A stretch of DNA of 53,386 nt from Candidatus Brocadiaceae bacterium (GTDB taxonomy: Bacteria; Planctomycetota; Brocadiia; SM23-32), in the NCBI GenBank assembly GCA_012728835.1, contig JAAYEJ010000080.1, positions 1 to 53,386 of the forward strand, given 5' to 3'. This document shows, one piece after another, positions 27,267-35,184 of the stretch (its first letter is position 1; every line of letters starts with the position of its first letter). The notes beneath the pieces were generated by a model. It worked only from the letters and a program-made list of their open reading frames with translations. It was not told the DNA's origin and ran no database searches. Position numbers and translations under genes: made by a program.

Positions 27267-29249
27267 ATGGAGTCCACTGCGCCCGCCGGCCGGGCCGATC
27301 ATGACATGATGCACCGCTACCTGTTGAGCCTCGTCGACCGTGCCGCCGAACGGTGGCAGGCCGAGTACGAGGCCCGCACGGAGCCCGAGCAGATCGCCGC
27401 CTACCAGGCCGACGCGCGCCGGCGCCTGCTGGAGGTGCTGGGCGGGCTGCCGGAGCGCACGCCGCTGAACGCCCGCACGACCGGCACCATCCGGCGCGAG
27501 GGCTACACGGTCGAGAAGGTCATCCTGGAGAGCCAGCCGGGGTTCGGCGTCACGGGGCTGCTGTTCCTGCCCGACCCGAACCGCTTTCCCCCGCCCTACC
27601 CGGGCGTGGTCGAGCCGGTGGGCCACACGGGCAACGGCAAGGCGCACGGGGAGTATCAGTCGATGGGCGCCCTGTTGGCGCTCAACGGCATGGTCGCGCT
27701 CGTCTACGACGCGATCGACGAATCGGAACGCGTGCAGTACCGCGGCGAGCGCGGCGACTACGACTTCGACATGTGGGGCAGCCACCTGCACGGCACCTAC
27801 GGGCACCAGATGGTCGGCATCGGCAGCATCCTGCTGGGCCGCAACACGGCGCGGCTTGAGATATGGGACACGATGCGGTGCATCGACTATCTGCAGTCGC
27901 GTCCCGAGGTGAACCCGGATCGCATCGGCTGCACGGGCAACAGCGGCGGCGGCATCGTCACCGCCTACGTGGTCGCGCTGGACGACCGGGTGGGCGCGGC
28001 CGCACCGAGCTGCTACGGCAACGCCCTGCCGACGCTGCTGAAGACCCTCGGCCCGCAGGACGCCGAGCACCACACCTATGCCTCGCTGGCGGATGCGCCG
28101 CAGGCGACTGACCTGCTGATGATGCGGGCGCCGGTGCCGATCCTGCTCTGCGCGGGAACGAAGGACTTCTTCCACGTCGACGGCTCCTGGTGGTCCTTCC
28201 GCTGCGCCAAGCGCCTCTACACCCGCCTGGGGTTCGCCGAACGGATGGACATCCTGGAGAACGACGCGCCGCACAACTACAACCGGACGCAGCGCGAGGG
28301 CATCGCCCGCTGGATGGCGCGCTGGCTGCAGGGCGAGGACCGCGTGATCCGGGAGCCCGAACTGGCGCTTCTGACCGACGACGAGGCCCGCTGCACACCC
28401 ACCGGGCAGGTGATGGATCTGCCGGGCGCCCGCTCCGCCTACGACCTGAACGACGAATATGAGCGCGAACTGGCCGCCCGCCGCGTGCAGGCGTGGGCCG
28501 GCCCCGACCGGGCCGAACGGATCGAAGGCGTCCGCCGGCTGCTCGGGATACCGCCGCTCGACAACCTGCCCGTGCCCGAGGTCCGCCAGGGCGAGCAACG
28601 CCGCACCGGCGGCATGCGCGTGCACGATCTCACTCTGCACCCCGAGCCCGGCATCGTGCTGCCGGCCTGCCTGTACGGCCCCGAGGGCGGCCAACCGGCC
28701 GGTCGCGTGGTGCTGTACGTGCACGAAGCCGGCCGTGAGGCCGATGCCGGTGCCGCAGGCCCGATCGAGGCGCTCGTGCGCAAGGGCGCACGCGTGCTGG
28801 CGGTCGAGGTGCGCGGCACGGGCCTGAGCCAGCAGGTGAACCAGAACAAGTGGGGCAAGATCGACCAGGACTGGAAGGACATATCGATCGCCTACTGCCT
28901 GGGCCGCTCCTACGTGGGCATGCGGACGCAGGACGTGCTGGCGGCCGCGCAGTGGGCGGCCGGACAGTTCGGCGGCGAGGCCGTGGACCTGGTGGCGGTC
29001 GGCCACGTGGGCGTGCCGGCGCTGCACGCGGCGGCGTTGAGGCCCGACCTGTTCGCGTCCGTGACGCTGCGCGGGACGCTGGCATCCTGGGCAAGCGTGC
29101 TCGAGCGGCGCGTGACGATCAACCAGTACGGCAACGTGGTGCAGGGAGCGCTGCTCGAATACGACCTGCCGGACCTGGCCGGCACGCTGGGCCGGAAGCT
29201 CACGATCGAGGACCCGCGCGACGCCACGGGGCAGCCGGTCAAGGCGTAA
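27267..29249 (+). CDS. Double-domain alpha/beta hydrolase, acetyl xylan esterase-like
   Basis: A 660-residue protein made of two alpha/beta hydrolase units, similar to acetyl-xylan-esterase/dienelactone-hydrolase-like proteins of PVC bacteria. Unit 1 (about 30-370) has GVTGLLFLPD, the nucleophile in IGCTGNSGGGIV (Ser226), the acid region CAGTKDFFHVDG and the His in ENDAPHNYN, so it looks active. Unit 2 (about 430-660) keeps the fold (VVLYVHEAGREADAGA) but its elbow reads VAVGHVGVPALHAA, lacking the nucleophilic serine, so it is likely a pseudo-enzyme. I see no signal peptide. The ATG at 27267 is chosen because the upstream frame runs through the decamer array. It probably deacylates a carbohydrate; the substrate is unknown. 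Confidence 0.78.
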   Translation: MESTAPAGRADHDMMHRYLLSLVDRAAERWQAEYEARTEPEQIAAYQADARRRLLEVLGGLPERTPLNARTTGTIRREGYTVEKVILESQPGFGVTGLLFLPDPNRFPPPYPGVVEPVGHTGNGKAHGEYQSMGALLALNGMVALVYDAIDESERVQYRGERGDYDFDMWGSHLHGTYGHQMVGIGSILLGRNTARLEIWDTMRCIDYLQSRPEVNPDRIGCTGNSGGGIVTAYVVALDDRVGAAAPSCYGNALPTLLKTLGPQDAEHHTYASLADAPQATDLLMMRAPVPILLCAGTKDFFHVDGSWWSFRCAKRLYTRLGFAERMDILENDAPHNYNRTQREGIARWMARWLQGEDRVIREPELALLTDDEARCTPTGQVMDLPGARSAYDLNDEYERELAARRVQAWAGPDRAERIEGVRRLLGIPPLDNLPVPEVRQGEQRRTGGMRVHDLTLHPEPGIVLPACLYGPEGGQPAGRVVLYVHEAGREADAGAAGPIEALVRKGARVLAVEVRGTGLSQQVNQNKWGKIDQDWKDISIAYCLGRSYVGMRTQDVLAAAQWAAGQFGGEAVDLVAVGHVGVPALHAAALRPDLFASVTLRGTLASWASVLERRVTINQYGNVVQGALLEYDLPDLAGTLGRKLTIEDPRDATGQPVKA

Positions 29250-29267
29250 CCGCCCGCCGCCGGCCCG

Positions 29268-29296
29268 TTGCACGGCCTGCAGGGGACCGATATACT
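29268..29296 (+). promoter_or_regulatory. Promoter of the persulfide dioxygenase / sulfur transport operon
   Basis: A ttgcac -35 box (29268-29273), a 17-nt spacer and a tatact -10 box (29291-29296), 52 bp before the ATG. Confidence 0.68.
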
Positions 29297-29348
29297 GGCC
29301 GGTGACGGTTCGTTTGTACCGCCGGTCTTCAGCCAAGGGGGCAGAAGG

Positions 29349-30767
29349 ATGCTGGTTCAGCAGTTCTTCATCAACGGCATCGCGCATAGCTCGTACCTGC
29401 TGGGCGGGAGCGACACGTGCGCCATCGTGGACCCGAGCCGCGACGTGGACGTCTACATCGAGGCGGCGAAGGCTCTGGGCATGGAGATCACGCACATCCT
29501 GGAGACGCATCTCCACGCGGACTTCATCTCCGGCCACATGGACCTGGCGGAACAGACGGGCGCGCGCATCTACGCGCCGAAGTCGGGCCAGTGCCGGTTC
29601 GATCACGTGGCCCTGGAAGAGGGCGATGAGTTCGAGATCGAGGACCTCAAGCTGTCCGTCCTGGACACGGGCGGGCACACGCCGGAGCACATCTCCTACG
29701 TGGTGCGCGACCGGGCGCGCGGCGAGGAACCCGTCGGCGTCTTCTGCGGCGACACGCTCTTCGTCGGCGACGTCGGCCGCCCCGACCTGTTCCCAGGCAA
29801 GGCGCGGGAACTGGCCTCCCGCCTGTTCGACAACCTGCACGGCAAGCTGCTGAAGCTGCCCGACTTCTGCGAGGTCTACCCCGCCCACGGGGCCGGCTCG
29901 CTGTGCGGTCGCGCCATGGGCGCCAAGCGCACCAGCACCATCGGCTACGAACGCAAGTACAACGCCGCCCTGCAGATACGGGACAAGGAGGAGTTCATCA
30001 CCTCCCTGACGACGGGCATGCCGGACGCGCCCGACCACTTCGCCCGCTGCAGCGCCATGAACGCCGCCGGACCCGCCCTCCTGCGCGCCCTGCCGAAGCT
30101 CGAACCGCTGGACCCCGGCGACTTCGCCCGGCACGCCCGGCGCGCCGGCGTGCAGGTGCTCGACATCCGCCGATACGACGCCTTCGGCGGCCAGCACGTC
30201 CCGGGCGCCTGGCACATCGACCTGGGCGGCAACTTCGCCACGTTCGCCGGGTGGGTGCTCCCCGTGGACGCCGAGATCCTGCTGGTCAGCGACACCGAGC
30301 AGAGGGCCCGCGACGCCGTCGTCTGGCTCCGCCGCGTCGGTCTGGACAAGGTAACGGGCTACCTCAACGGCGGCATGTTCGCATGGGCACGGGCCGGGCT
30401 GCCGACCGAGCACGTCGCCCAGCTCTCCGCGCACGAGCTTCACGAGATGGCCTGTTCGACCGAGCCGATGACCCTGGTGGACGTGCGCTCGCCGGCCGAG
30501 TTCGAGGCGCTGCACATCGAGGGCGCGGTGAACATCCCCGCGCCGGACCTGCGCACCCGGCACAGCGAACTCCCCAAGGACGCCCCCATCGCCCTCACCT
30601 GCAGCACGGGCCACCGCTCGAGCCTGGCCGCCAGCATCCTGCTGCGGAACGGCCACAAGGGCCTGCGGAACGTCGCCGGGGGCATGTCGGGATACAACGC
30701 GGCCGGCTACGCCGGCGAATGCCCCATGTGCGTGGTGCCGCACGGGCCGCACTTCACGGGGCGTTAG
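29349..30767 (+). CDS. CstB-like persulfide dioxygenase fused to a pseudo-rhodanese and an active rhodanese
   Basis: A 472-residue three-domain cytoplasmic protein. Residues 1-245 are a metallo-beta-lactamase fold persulfide dioxygenase: THLHADFISGH (H54, H56, D58 metal ligands), DTGGHTPEH, FCGDTLFVGDVGRPDL and VYPAHGAGSLCG. Residues about 265-360 are a rhodanese fold whose loop reads VSDTEQRAR, with no catalytic Cys. Residues about 370-460 are a complete rhodanese with Cys418 in TCSTGHRSS. This order matches staphylococcal CstB, which oxidises persulfide and yields thiosulfate. The ATG at 29349 follows agaagg. Next to YeeE/YedE and SulP genes it likely detoxifies sulfide/persulfide and feeds thiosulfate/sulfite handling. 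Confidence 0.92.
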   Translation: MLVQQFFINGIAHSSYLLGGSDTCAIVDPSRDVDVYIEAAKALGMEITHILETHLHADFISGHMDLAEQTGARIYAPKSGQCRFDHVALEEGDEFEIEDLKLSVLDTGGHTPEHISYVVRDRARGEEPVGVFCGDTLFVGDVGRPDLFPGKARELASRLFDNLHGKLLKLPDFCEVYPAHGAGSLCGRAMGAKRTSTIGYERKYNAALQIRDKEEFITSLTTGMPDAPDHFARCSAMNAAGPALLRALPKLEPLDPGDFARHARRAGVQVLDIRRYDAFGGQHVPGAWHIDLGGNFATFAGWVLPVDAEILLVSDTEQRARDAVVWLRRVGLDKVTGYLNGGMFAWARAGLPTEHVAQLSAHELHEMACSTEPMTLVDVRSPAEFEALHIEGAVNIPAPDLRTRHSELPKDAPIALTCSTGHRSSLAASILLRNGHKGLRNVAGGMSGYNAAGYAGECPMCVVPHGPHFTGR

Positions 30768-30802
30768 GCGCCGGCACAGGCCGGCACGGGGGGGGGCGGA
30801 CC

Positions 30803-31324
30803 ATGGACTGGCTGACGGTGTCGCAGTGGTCGCCGTATGCGGTGGGCGCCGGGATCGGGCTGCTGAGTTGCCTGACGTTCCTGCTCTCGGACAAGGCGCT
30901 GGGCTGCTCGACGGCGTTCGCGCGCACGAGCGGCATGATCGAGAAGCTGTTCCGGGGCGAGAAGGCGGCCGGCCGGCCCTACTACCGCAAGTTCACGCCC
31001 GAGATCGACTGGGAATGGATGCTCGTCCTGGGCATCATTCTGGGCGCTTTCCTGTCGGCCCGGCTCTCGGGCGAGTTCGAGCTGGAGTGGGTGCCTGAGC
31101 GCTGGAGTTCCGCCTTCGGCGCGGGCACACTGGTGCGGGTCGCCGTCGCCTTCGCCGGCGGCGTCTTTTTGGGGCTCGGCTCGCGCTGGGCCGGCGGTTG
31201 CACCAGCGGGCACGGGATCAGCGGCTCGCTGCAGTTGGCGGTGAGCGGCTGGCTGGCCGTCATCTGCTTCTTCGCGGGCGGCGTGGCCACGGCGATGGTC
31301 CTGTACCACGTCGTGGCCGCCTGA
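30803..31324 (+). CDS. YeeE/YedE family half-transporter, first half (thiosulfate transporter-like)
   Basis: A 173-residue membrane protein with about four helices. It carries LGCSTAFARTSG near residue 35 and the hallmark GGCTSGHGISGSLQLAVSGW near 130, the cysteine motif of YeeE/YedE (TsuA-like) channels that carry thiosulfate. Family members are often split in two; this is one half and the next gene the other. It starts 35 bp after the dioxygenase gene; the gene pair is 14 bp apart. Confidence 0.88.
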   Translation: MDWLTVSQWSPYAVGAGIGLLSCLTFLLSDKALGCSTAFARTSGMIEKLFRGEKAAGRPYYRKFTPEIDWEWMLVLGIILGAFLSARLSGEFELEWVPERWSSAFGAGTLVRVAVAFAGGVFLGLGSRWAGGCTSGHGISGSLQLAVSGWLAVICFFAGGVATAMVLYHVVAA

Positions 31325-31338
31325 CGGGAGGGCGCACC

Positions 31339-31896
31339 ATGCTGATGATCCTCCATAGACTGAAACGCGTCCAGCTCGTCCTCGGGCTCCTGGCCGGCAT
31401 CGCCTTCGGCTTCCTTCTCCAGAAGGGCGGCGTCACCCGCTACGACGTCATCGTCGGCCAGCTCCTCTTCGAGGACTTCACCGTTCTGAAGGTCATGCTC
31501 TCGGCGGTCATCGTGGGCATGGTCGGTGTGCACCTGCTCCGGAGCCTGGGGCTCGCAGAGCTGCACCCCAAGCCGGGATCGCTCGGGGCCACCGCCGTGG
31601 GCGGGCTCCTGTTCGGCCTCGGGTTCGGCCTGCTGGGCTACTGCCCGGGCACGGTGGCGGGGGCGGTCGGCAACGGCCACCTCGACGCGCTCGTCGGCGG
31701 GGTGACCGGCATGCTCGTGGGGACCGGCCTGTTCGCCGTGCTCTACCCGAGGCTCCAGGACGGCATCCTGAAGAAGGGCGACTTCGGCGAGCTGACGATC
31801 CCGCAGTTCCTGAAGGTCAACGCCTGGGCCGTCGTCCTGCCGGCCGTGGGCATCCTGGTGGCCTTGCTGGCGCTCATCGAACGAACGGGCGGATAG
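31339..31896 (+). CDS. YeeE/YedE family half-transporter, second half
   Basis: A 185-residue membrane protein with about four helices. LLGYCPGTVAGAVGNGHLDALVGG is the second cysteine motif of the family, and GFLLQKGGVTRYDVIVGQ is typical of the N-terminal half helix. The strong gggagg is 7 bp before the ATG at 31339. Together with the upstream half it should form one thiosulfate or related sulfur-compound channel. Confidence 0.88.
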   Translation: MLMILHRLKRVQLVLGLLAGIAFGFLLQKGGVTRYDVIVGQLLFEDFTVLKVMLSAVIVGMVGVHLLRSLGLAELHPKPGSLGATAVGGLLFGLGFGLLGYCPGTVAGAVGNGHLDALVGGVTGMLVGTGLFAVLYPRLQDGILKKGDFGELTIPQFLKVNAWAVVLPAVGILVALLALIERTGG

Positions 31897-31926
31897 CCGC
31901 CCCGGCGATGCGTCGAGGACGAATCC

Positions 31927-33678
31927 GTGAAGATCGGCACGCTCCTGCCGGGCGTCGGGCACCTGCGGGGCTACCGTGTGCGCGACCTGCGCGGCGACCT
32001 GTCCGCAGGCGCGGTCGTGGCCGTGATGCTGGTGCCCCAGGGCATGGCCTACGCCGTGCTGGCCGGGCTGCCGCCCGTCATGGGCCTGTATGCCTCCACG
32101 GTCCCCCTGCTGGTCTATGCCCTGTTCGGCAGTTCGCGGCACCTGGCCGTCGGCCCGGTCGCCATCGTGTCCCTGCTGCTGGCGGCACGCTGCGCCCGGC
32201 TGGCCGCCCCGGGCAGCGAGGAGTACATCGGCATCGTGCTGACCACGGCCCTGCTCGTCGGGCTGCTCCAGTTCCTGATGGGCGTGCTGAGGCTGGGCGT
32301 GCTCACGTGCTTCATCTCGCACGCCGTCATGAGCGGCTTCACCTCGGCGGCCGCCATCACGATCCTGCTCAGCCAGGTCAAGCACGTCCTGGGCGTCCCC
32401 CTCGAGCATGACCACGCGGTGCTGCCGCTGCTGGGCGAACTCGTGCCGCGCATCGGCGACTCGCACCTTCTGACGCTGGCGGTGGGCGCGGCCTGCATCG
32501 GGGCCCTGGCCATGCTGAAGCGCACGGCCCGGCGGCTGCCCGCCGCGCTGTTCGTGGTCGTCGGCGCCACGGCGGCGACCTTCGCCCTGCGGCTGGACCG
32601 CGCCGGGCTGGCGATCGTCGGCGATCTGCCGGCCGGGCTGCCCTCGCTGTCCGTGCCGGCCGTGGATCCGGGGCAAGCCGCCGCCCTGCTCACCACGGCG
32701 ATGACCGTCCTGTTCGTCGGGTTCGTGGAGTCCAGCGCGGTCGCCCAGATGGTGGCCGCCAGGGAGGGCTACGATCTGGACCTCAACCAGGAGCTGCGCG
32801 CGCTCGGGCTGGCCAACGTGGCCGCCTCGCTGTTCGGCGGCTACCCGGTCAGCGGCGGCTTCAGCCGCACGGCCGTCAACCACGCGGCCGGCGCGCGCAC
32901 GACCCTGGCCTCGGTCGTCAGCGCCGGGCTGGTGCTGCTGACGCTGCTGTTCCTGACGCCGCTCTTCCACTACCTGCCCAGGGCGGCGCTGGGCGCCGTC
33001 GTCATCGTGGCCGTGGCCCCCCTGATCGACCTGAAGCACGGCCTGTACCTGTTCCGCCTGCGCCCGGCCGACGGCCTGGTGCTGCTGGTCACGTTCCTGG
33101 CCACGCTCCTGGCCGGCGTGCAGACGGGCGTCCTGTCCGGAGTGGCGCTCTCGCTGGCGCTGTTCATCCGGCGCAGCGCCCATCCGCACATGGCGGAACT
33201 CGGCTACCTGCCCACGGAGGGCGTGTTCCGCAACGTCCGGCGCTACCCTTCGGCCCGCCGCTTCCCCGGGGCGCTGATCCTCCGTATCGACGCCTCGCTC
33301 TACTTCGCCAACCAGGCGTTCGTCGAGCGGCACATCCGCCGGCGTCTCGCCGAAGAGGACGGCGTTCGGTTCGTCATCCTGGACATGGCCGGCGTCAACG
33401 ACATGGACGCCGTGGCGGTGGACGCCCTGGAGACGCTGATGCGGGACTACCAGGAGCAGGGCATCCGGTTCCTGTTCGCCGAGGCGAAGGGCCCCGTGCG
33501 GGACCTGCTCTCACGGGCGGGCTGGCCGGAGCGCTACGGCCCCGAGGCGATGCCGCACTCGATCGAGCACGCCCTCCGCACCGCCGGCGTCGACGCGCAC
33601 TCCCCGCCGGCGCGCACGCACACACGGACGGGCACGGACGCACACGGGCCACAGAGCCCGCGCGGCATGCCATCCTGA
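31927..33678 (+). CDS. SulP family anion permease with STAS domain
   Basis: A 583-residue SLC26/SulP protein. The membrane domain (about 20-400) begins GDLSAGAVVAVMLVPQGMAYAVLAGLPPV, the SulP signature, and keeps GGYPVSGGFSRTAVNHAAGA, the conserved transport-site loop. The C-terminal STAS domain (about 430-550) contains LRIDASLYFANQ and VILDMAGVNDMDAVAVDAL; the canonical D-S-x-G serine is absent (AVA in its place), which may limit phosphorylation. It likely carries sulfate or another anion as part of the sulfur cassette. The start is GTG at 31927. The last residues (ARTHTRTGTDAHG) are encoded by a short copy of a decamer repeat. Confidence 0.9.
   Translation: MKIGTLLPGVGHLRGYRVRDLRGDLSAGAVVAVMLVPQGMAYAVLAGLPPVMGLYASTVPLLVYALFGSSRHLAVGPVAIVSLLLAARCARLAAPGSEEYIGIVLTTALLVGLLQFLMGVLRLGVLTCFISHAVMSGFTSAAAITILLSQVKHVLGVPLEHDHAVLPLLGELVPRIGDSHLLTLAVGAACIGALAMLKRTARRLPAALFVVVGATAATFALRLDRAGLAIVGDLPAGLPSLSVPAVDPGQAAALLTTAMTVLFVGFVESSAVAQMVAAREGYDLDLNQELRALGLANVAASLFGGYPVSGGFSRTAVNHAAGARTTLASVVSAGLVLLTLLFLTPLFHYLPRAALGAVVIVAVAPLIDLKHGLYLFRLRPADGLVLLVTFLATLLAGVQTGVLSGVALSLALFIRRSAHPHMAELGYLPTEGVFRNVRRYPSARRFPGALILRIDASLYFANQAFVERHIRRRLAEEDGVRFVILDMAGVNDMDAVAVDALETLMRDYQEQGIRFLFAEAKGPVRDLLSRAGWPERYGPEAMPHSIEHALRTAGVDAHSPPARTHTRTGTDAHGPQSPRGMPS
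33610..33650. repeat. Short reverse copy of the gtccgtgt decamer array
   Basis: cacacggacg, ggcacggacg and cacacgggcc form three decamers that are the reverse complement of the 46300-46480 array. They are translated as the C-terminal tail of the SulP protein and lie 70 bp before the next promoter. Confidence 0.55.
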
Positions 33679-33722
33679 GGGGCCGCCCGTGCGCGTCCCT
33701 GTGCGGCACCGCCCCCTGCCAC

Positions 33723-33752
33723 TTGAGCCGCCGGGCCACGGTCGGTTATAGT
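33723..33752 (+). promoter_or_regulatory. Promoter of the small two-helix membrane protein
   Basis: A ttgagc -35 box (33723-33728), an 18-nt spacer and a tatagt -10 box (33747-33752), 57 bp before the ATG at 33810. Confidence 0.55.
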
Positions 33753-33809
33753 CCCTGCCAACGAACGAGGAGAGACAACATCTCCGTCGAACCGAAGTGG
33801 GGAACCGAC

Positions 33810-34172
33810 ATGGTGGAAGAAGTCTCGTTCAGCCTGAAGGAAGCCGCCCACGTGGCCCGCCGCTCGCGCAACGTGTTCGTCGGCTCCATGTTCCTCTGCT
33901 GCGTTCTGGCGCTGTTCGTGACGCAGGTGCAGGACCGGCCCCTGGGGGAGTTCCCCAGTGTCCACGCCGTCCTCGGCGCGTTCCTGCTCTGGGCGCTCGC
34001 GGCCGCCGCCTACGCGTTCCACGCCGCCCGGTGCGCCTATGGACGCATCGTCCAGCGCATGGAACGCGTGCTGGCCGACGACGAGGCGCGGGCGCAGATG
34101 CTCGTCCGCCGCGTCAAGGCCCGCCTGTCGCCGGACGCGACCGCCCCCGGTCAGGACGCCTCGCCCTGCTGA
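33810..34172 (+). CDS. Small two-helix membrane protein of unknown function
   Basis: A 120-residue protein I do not recognise. It has an amphipathic N-terminus (VSFSLKEAAHVARRS), two hydrophobic segments (about 23-43 and 52-75) and a charged helical tail (RMERVLADDEARAQMLVRRVKARL). The tail and both termini are probably cytoplasmic. The ATG at 33810 has gggg about 7 bp upstream. Its 3' end overlaps the convergent EFR1 gene by 22 bp. Confidence 0.65.
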   Translation: MVEEVSFSLKEAAHVARRSRNVFVGSMFLCCVLALFVTQVQDRPLGEFPSVHAVLGAFLLWALAAAAYAFHAARCAYGRIVQRMERVLADDEARAQMLVRRVKARLSPDATAPGQDASPC

Positions 34173-34975
34173 TCGCCTTGCGGCGGCCGCCTGGGCGGCC
34201 GCACGGCCATGTCCGACACGGCGCAGTCGGGGTGGTGGTAGCGCACCTGGCGTTCGGTCCGCCCCCGGTACTGCACCGCCTGCTGCGGGCACCAGTGGAA
34301 GCAGGCGTAGCACTGCTCGCAATGCCCCAGCCAGTGCGGACGGCCGGCGACCATCTCGATGTTGCCGACCGGGCAAATGCGCGCACAAACGCCGCAGCCG
34401 TTGCACTTCTCATCGGCGCCGAACGCCCGATCGCCGCGCGCCGCCGTGCGGCGGAACACCGGGTAGGCCACCCGGCCCGCCAGACGCCAGAACGCCTTGC
34501 CGTTCCGGACCGCCCCACGCGGGGCCGCCCTCAACTCGCGGGCGATGACGGCCAGGCGCTCCTCGGCCGCCCGCAGCACGGGCTCCTGCTTCTCCGGCGG
34601 CGGCGCCCCGCCCAGGGGCGGGTAGTTGTCGGGCATGCGCACGCCGAACGACGCCGCCAGCCGCAGCCCGCGCCGGCGCAGCAGTCCCTGCGTCATCCCG
34701 GGCGCCCGGCCGGGGTCGCCTCCGTAGGTGAGCACGGCGAATGCGTAGGCGTCCTCGACGGCCGGCAGCCGCTCGATGAAGCGCTCGACGATCGGCGGCA
34801 CGCCCCAGGCATAGACGGGGAAGACGAGCCCGATCCGGTCGGCCGGCCGCACGTGCACGGCCTCGCCCTCGACGGCGGCGATGGGGACGAGTTCGGAGTC
34901 CGGAAACGCGCCGGCGACGACGCGCGCGGCACGCAGCGAATTCCCCGTGCCCGAGAACCAGAATACCCGTGTCAT
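34151..34975 (-). CDS. EFR1-family flavodoxin-ferredoxin protein
   Basis: A 274-residue cytoplasmic electron-transfer protein. The N-terminal flavodoxin-like domain starts VFWFSGTGNSLRAAR, with the FMN-phosphate loop, and has LVFPVYAWGVPPIVERFI. The C-terminal domain holds two 4Fe-4S clusters: CNGCGVCARICP and CEQCYACFHWCP. This combination defines the EFR1 family (flavodoxin with ferredoxin), whose partner is generally unknown. The ATG at 34975 follows ggaggcggg. It is monocistronic and convergent with the preceding membrane protein. Confidence 0.9.
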   Translation of the reverse strand: MTRVFWFSGTGNSLRAARVVAGAFPDSELVPIAAVEGEAVHVRPADRIGLVFPVYAWGVPPIVERFIERLPAVEDAYAFAVLTYGGDPGRAPGMTQGLLRRRGLRLAASFGVRMPDNYPPLGGAPPPEKQEPVLRAAEERLAVIARELRAAPRGAVRNGKAFWRLAGRVAYPVFRRTAARGDRAFGADEKCNGCGVCARICPVGNIEMVAGRPHWLGHCEQCYACFHWCPQQAVQYRGRTERQVRYHHPDCAVSDMAVRPPRRPPQGDQQGEAS

Positions 34976-35094
34976 CGACGCCCGCCTCCGTTGCGTGTTG
35001 GTGTGTCCCGCCACCGCCCGGCCGATGAGCGTACGCCCGCACGCCCCGGGTTTCAACGCCCGAAGTCGGCCCGGCACGGACAGACGCCGGCCGG

Positions 35095-35100
35095 TATAAT
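35095..35100 (+). promoter_or_regulatory. Perfect tataat -10 box of the ceramidase-like gene
   Basis: A consensus tataat at 35095-35100 in an otherwise GC-rich stretch, 84 bp before the ATG at 35185. No good -35 box is seen 16-18 bp upstream, so an activator may be needed. Confidence 0.45.
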
Positions 35101-35184
35101 GCGTGTTCCCACTGACTTGCGGGGCGCCGGCCCGGTCGGACGCGTCGGCTCCCCGCGCCACACACGCGGCGATGGGATCGAACG

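Noticed and set aside
26658-30752. A 1364-codon open frame on the minus strand
   Set aside because: It runs antisense to the hydrolase and CstB-like genes and partly through lysA. Its peptide is Arg/Ala/Val-rich with no family motifs; it is a by-product of high GC.
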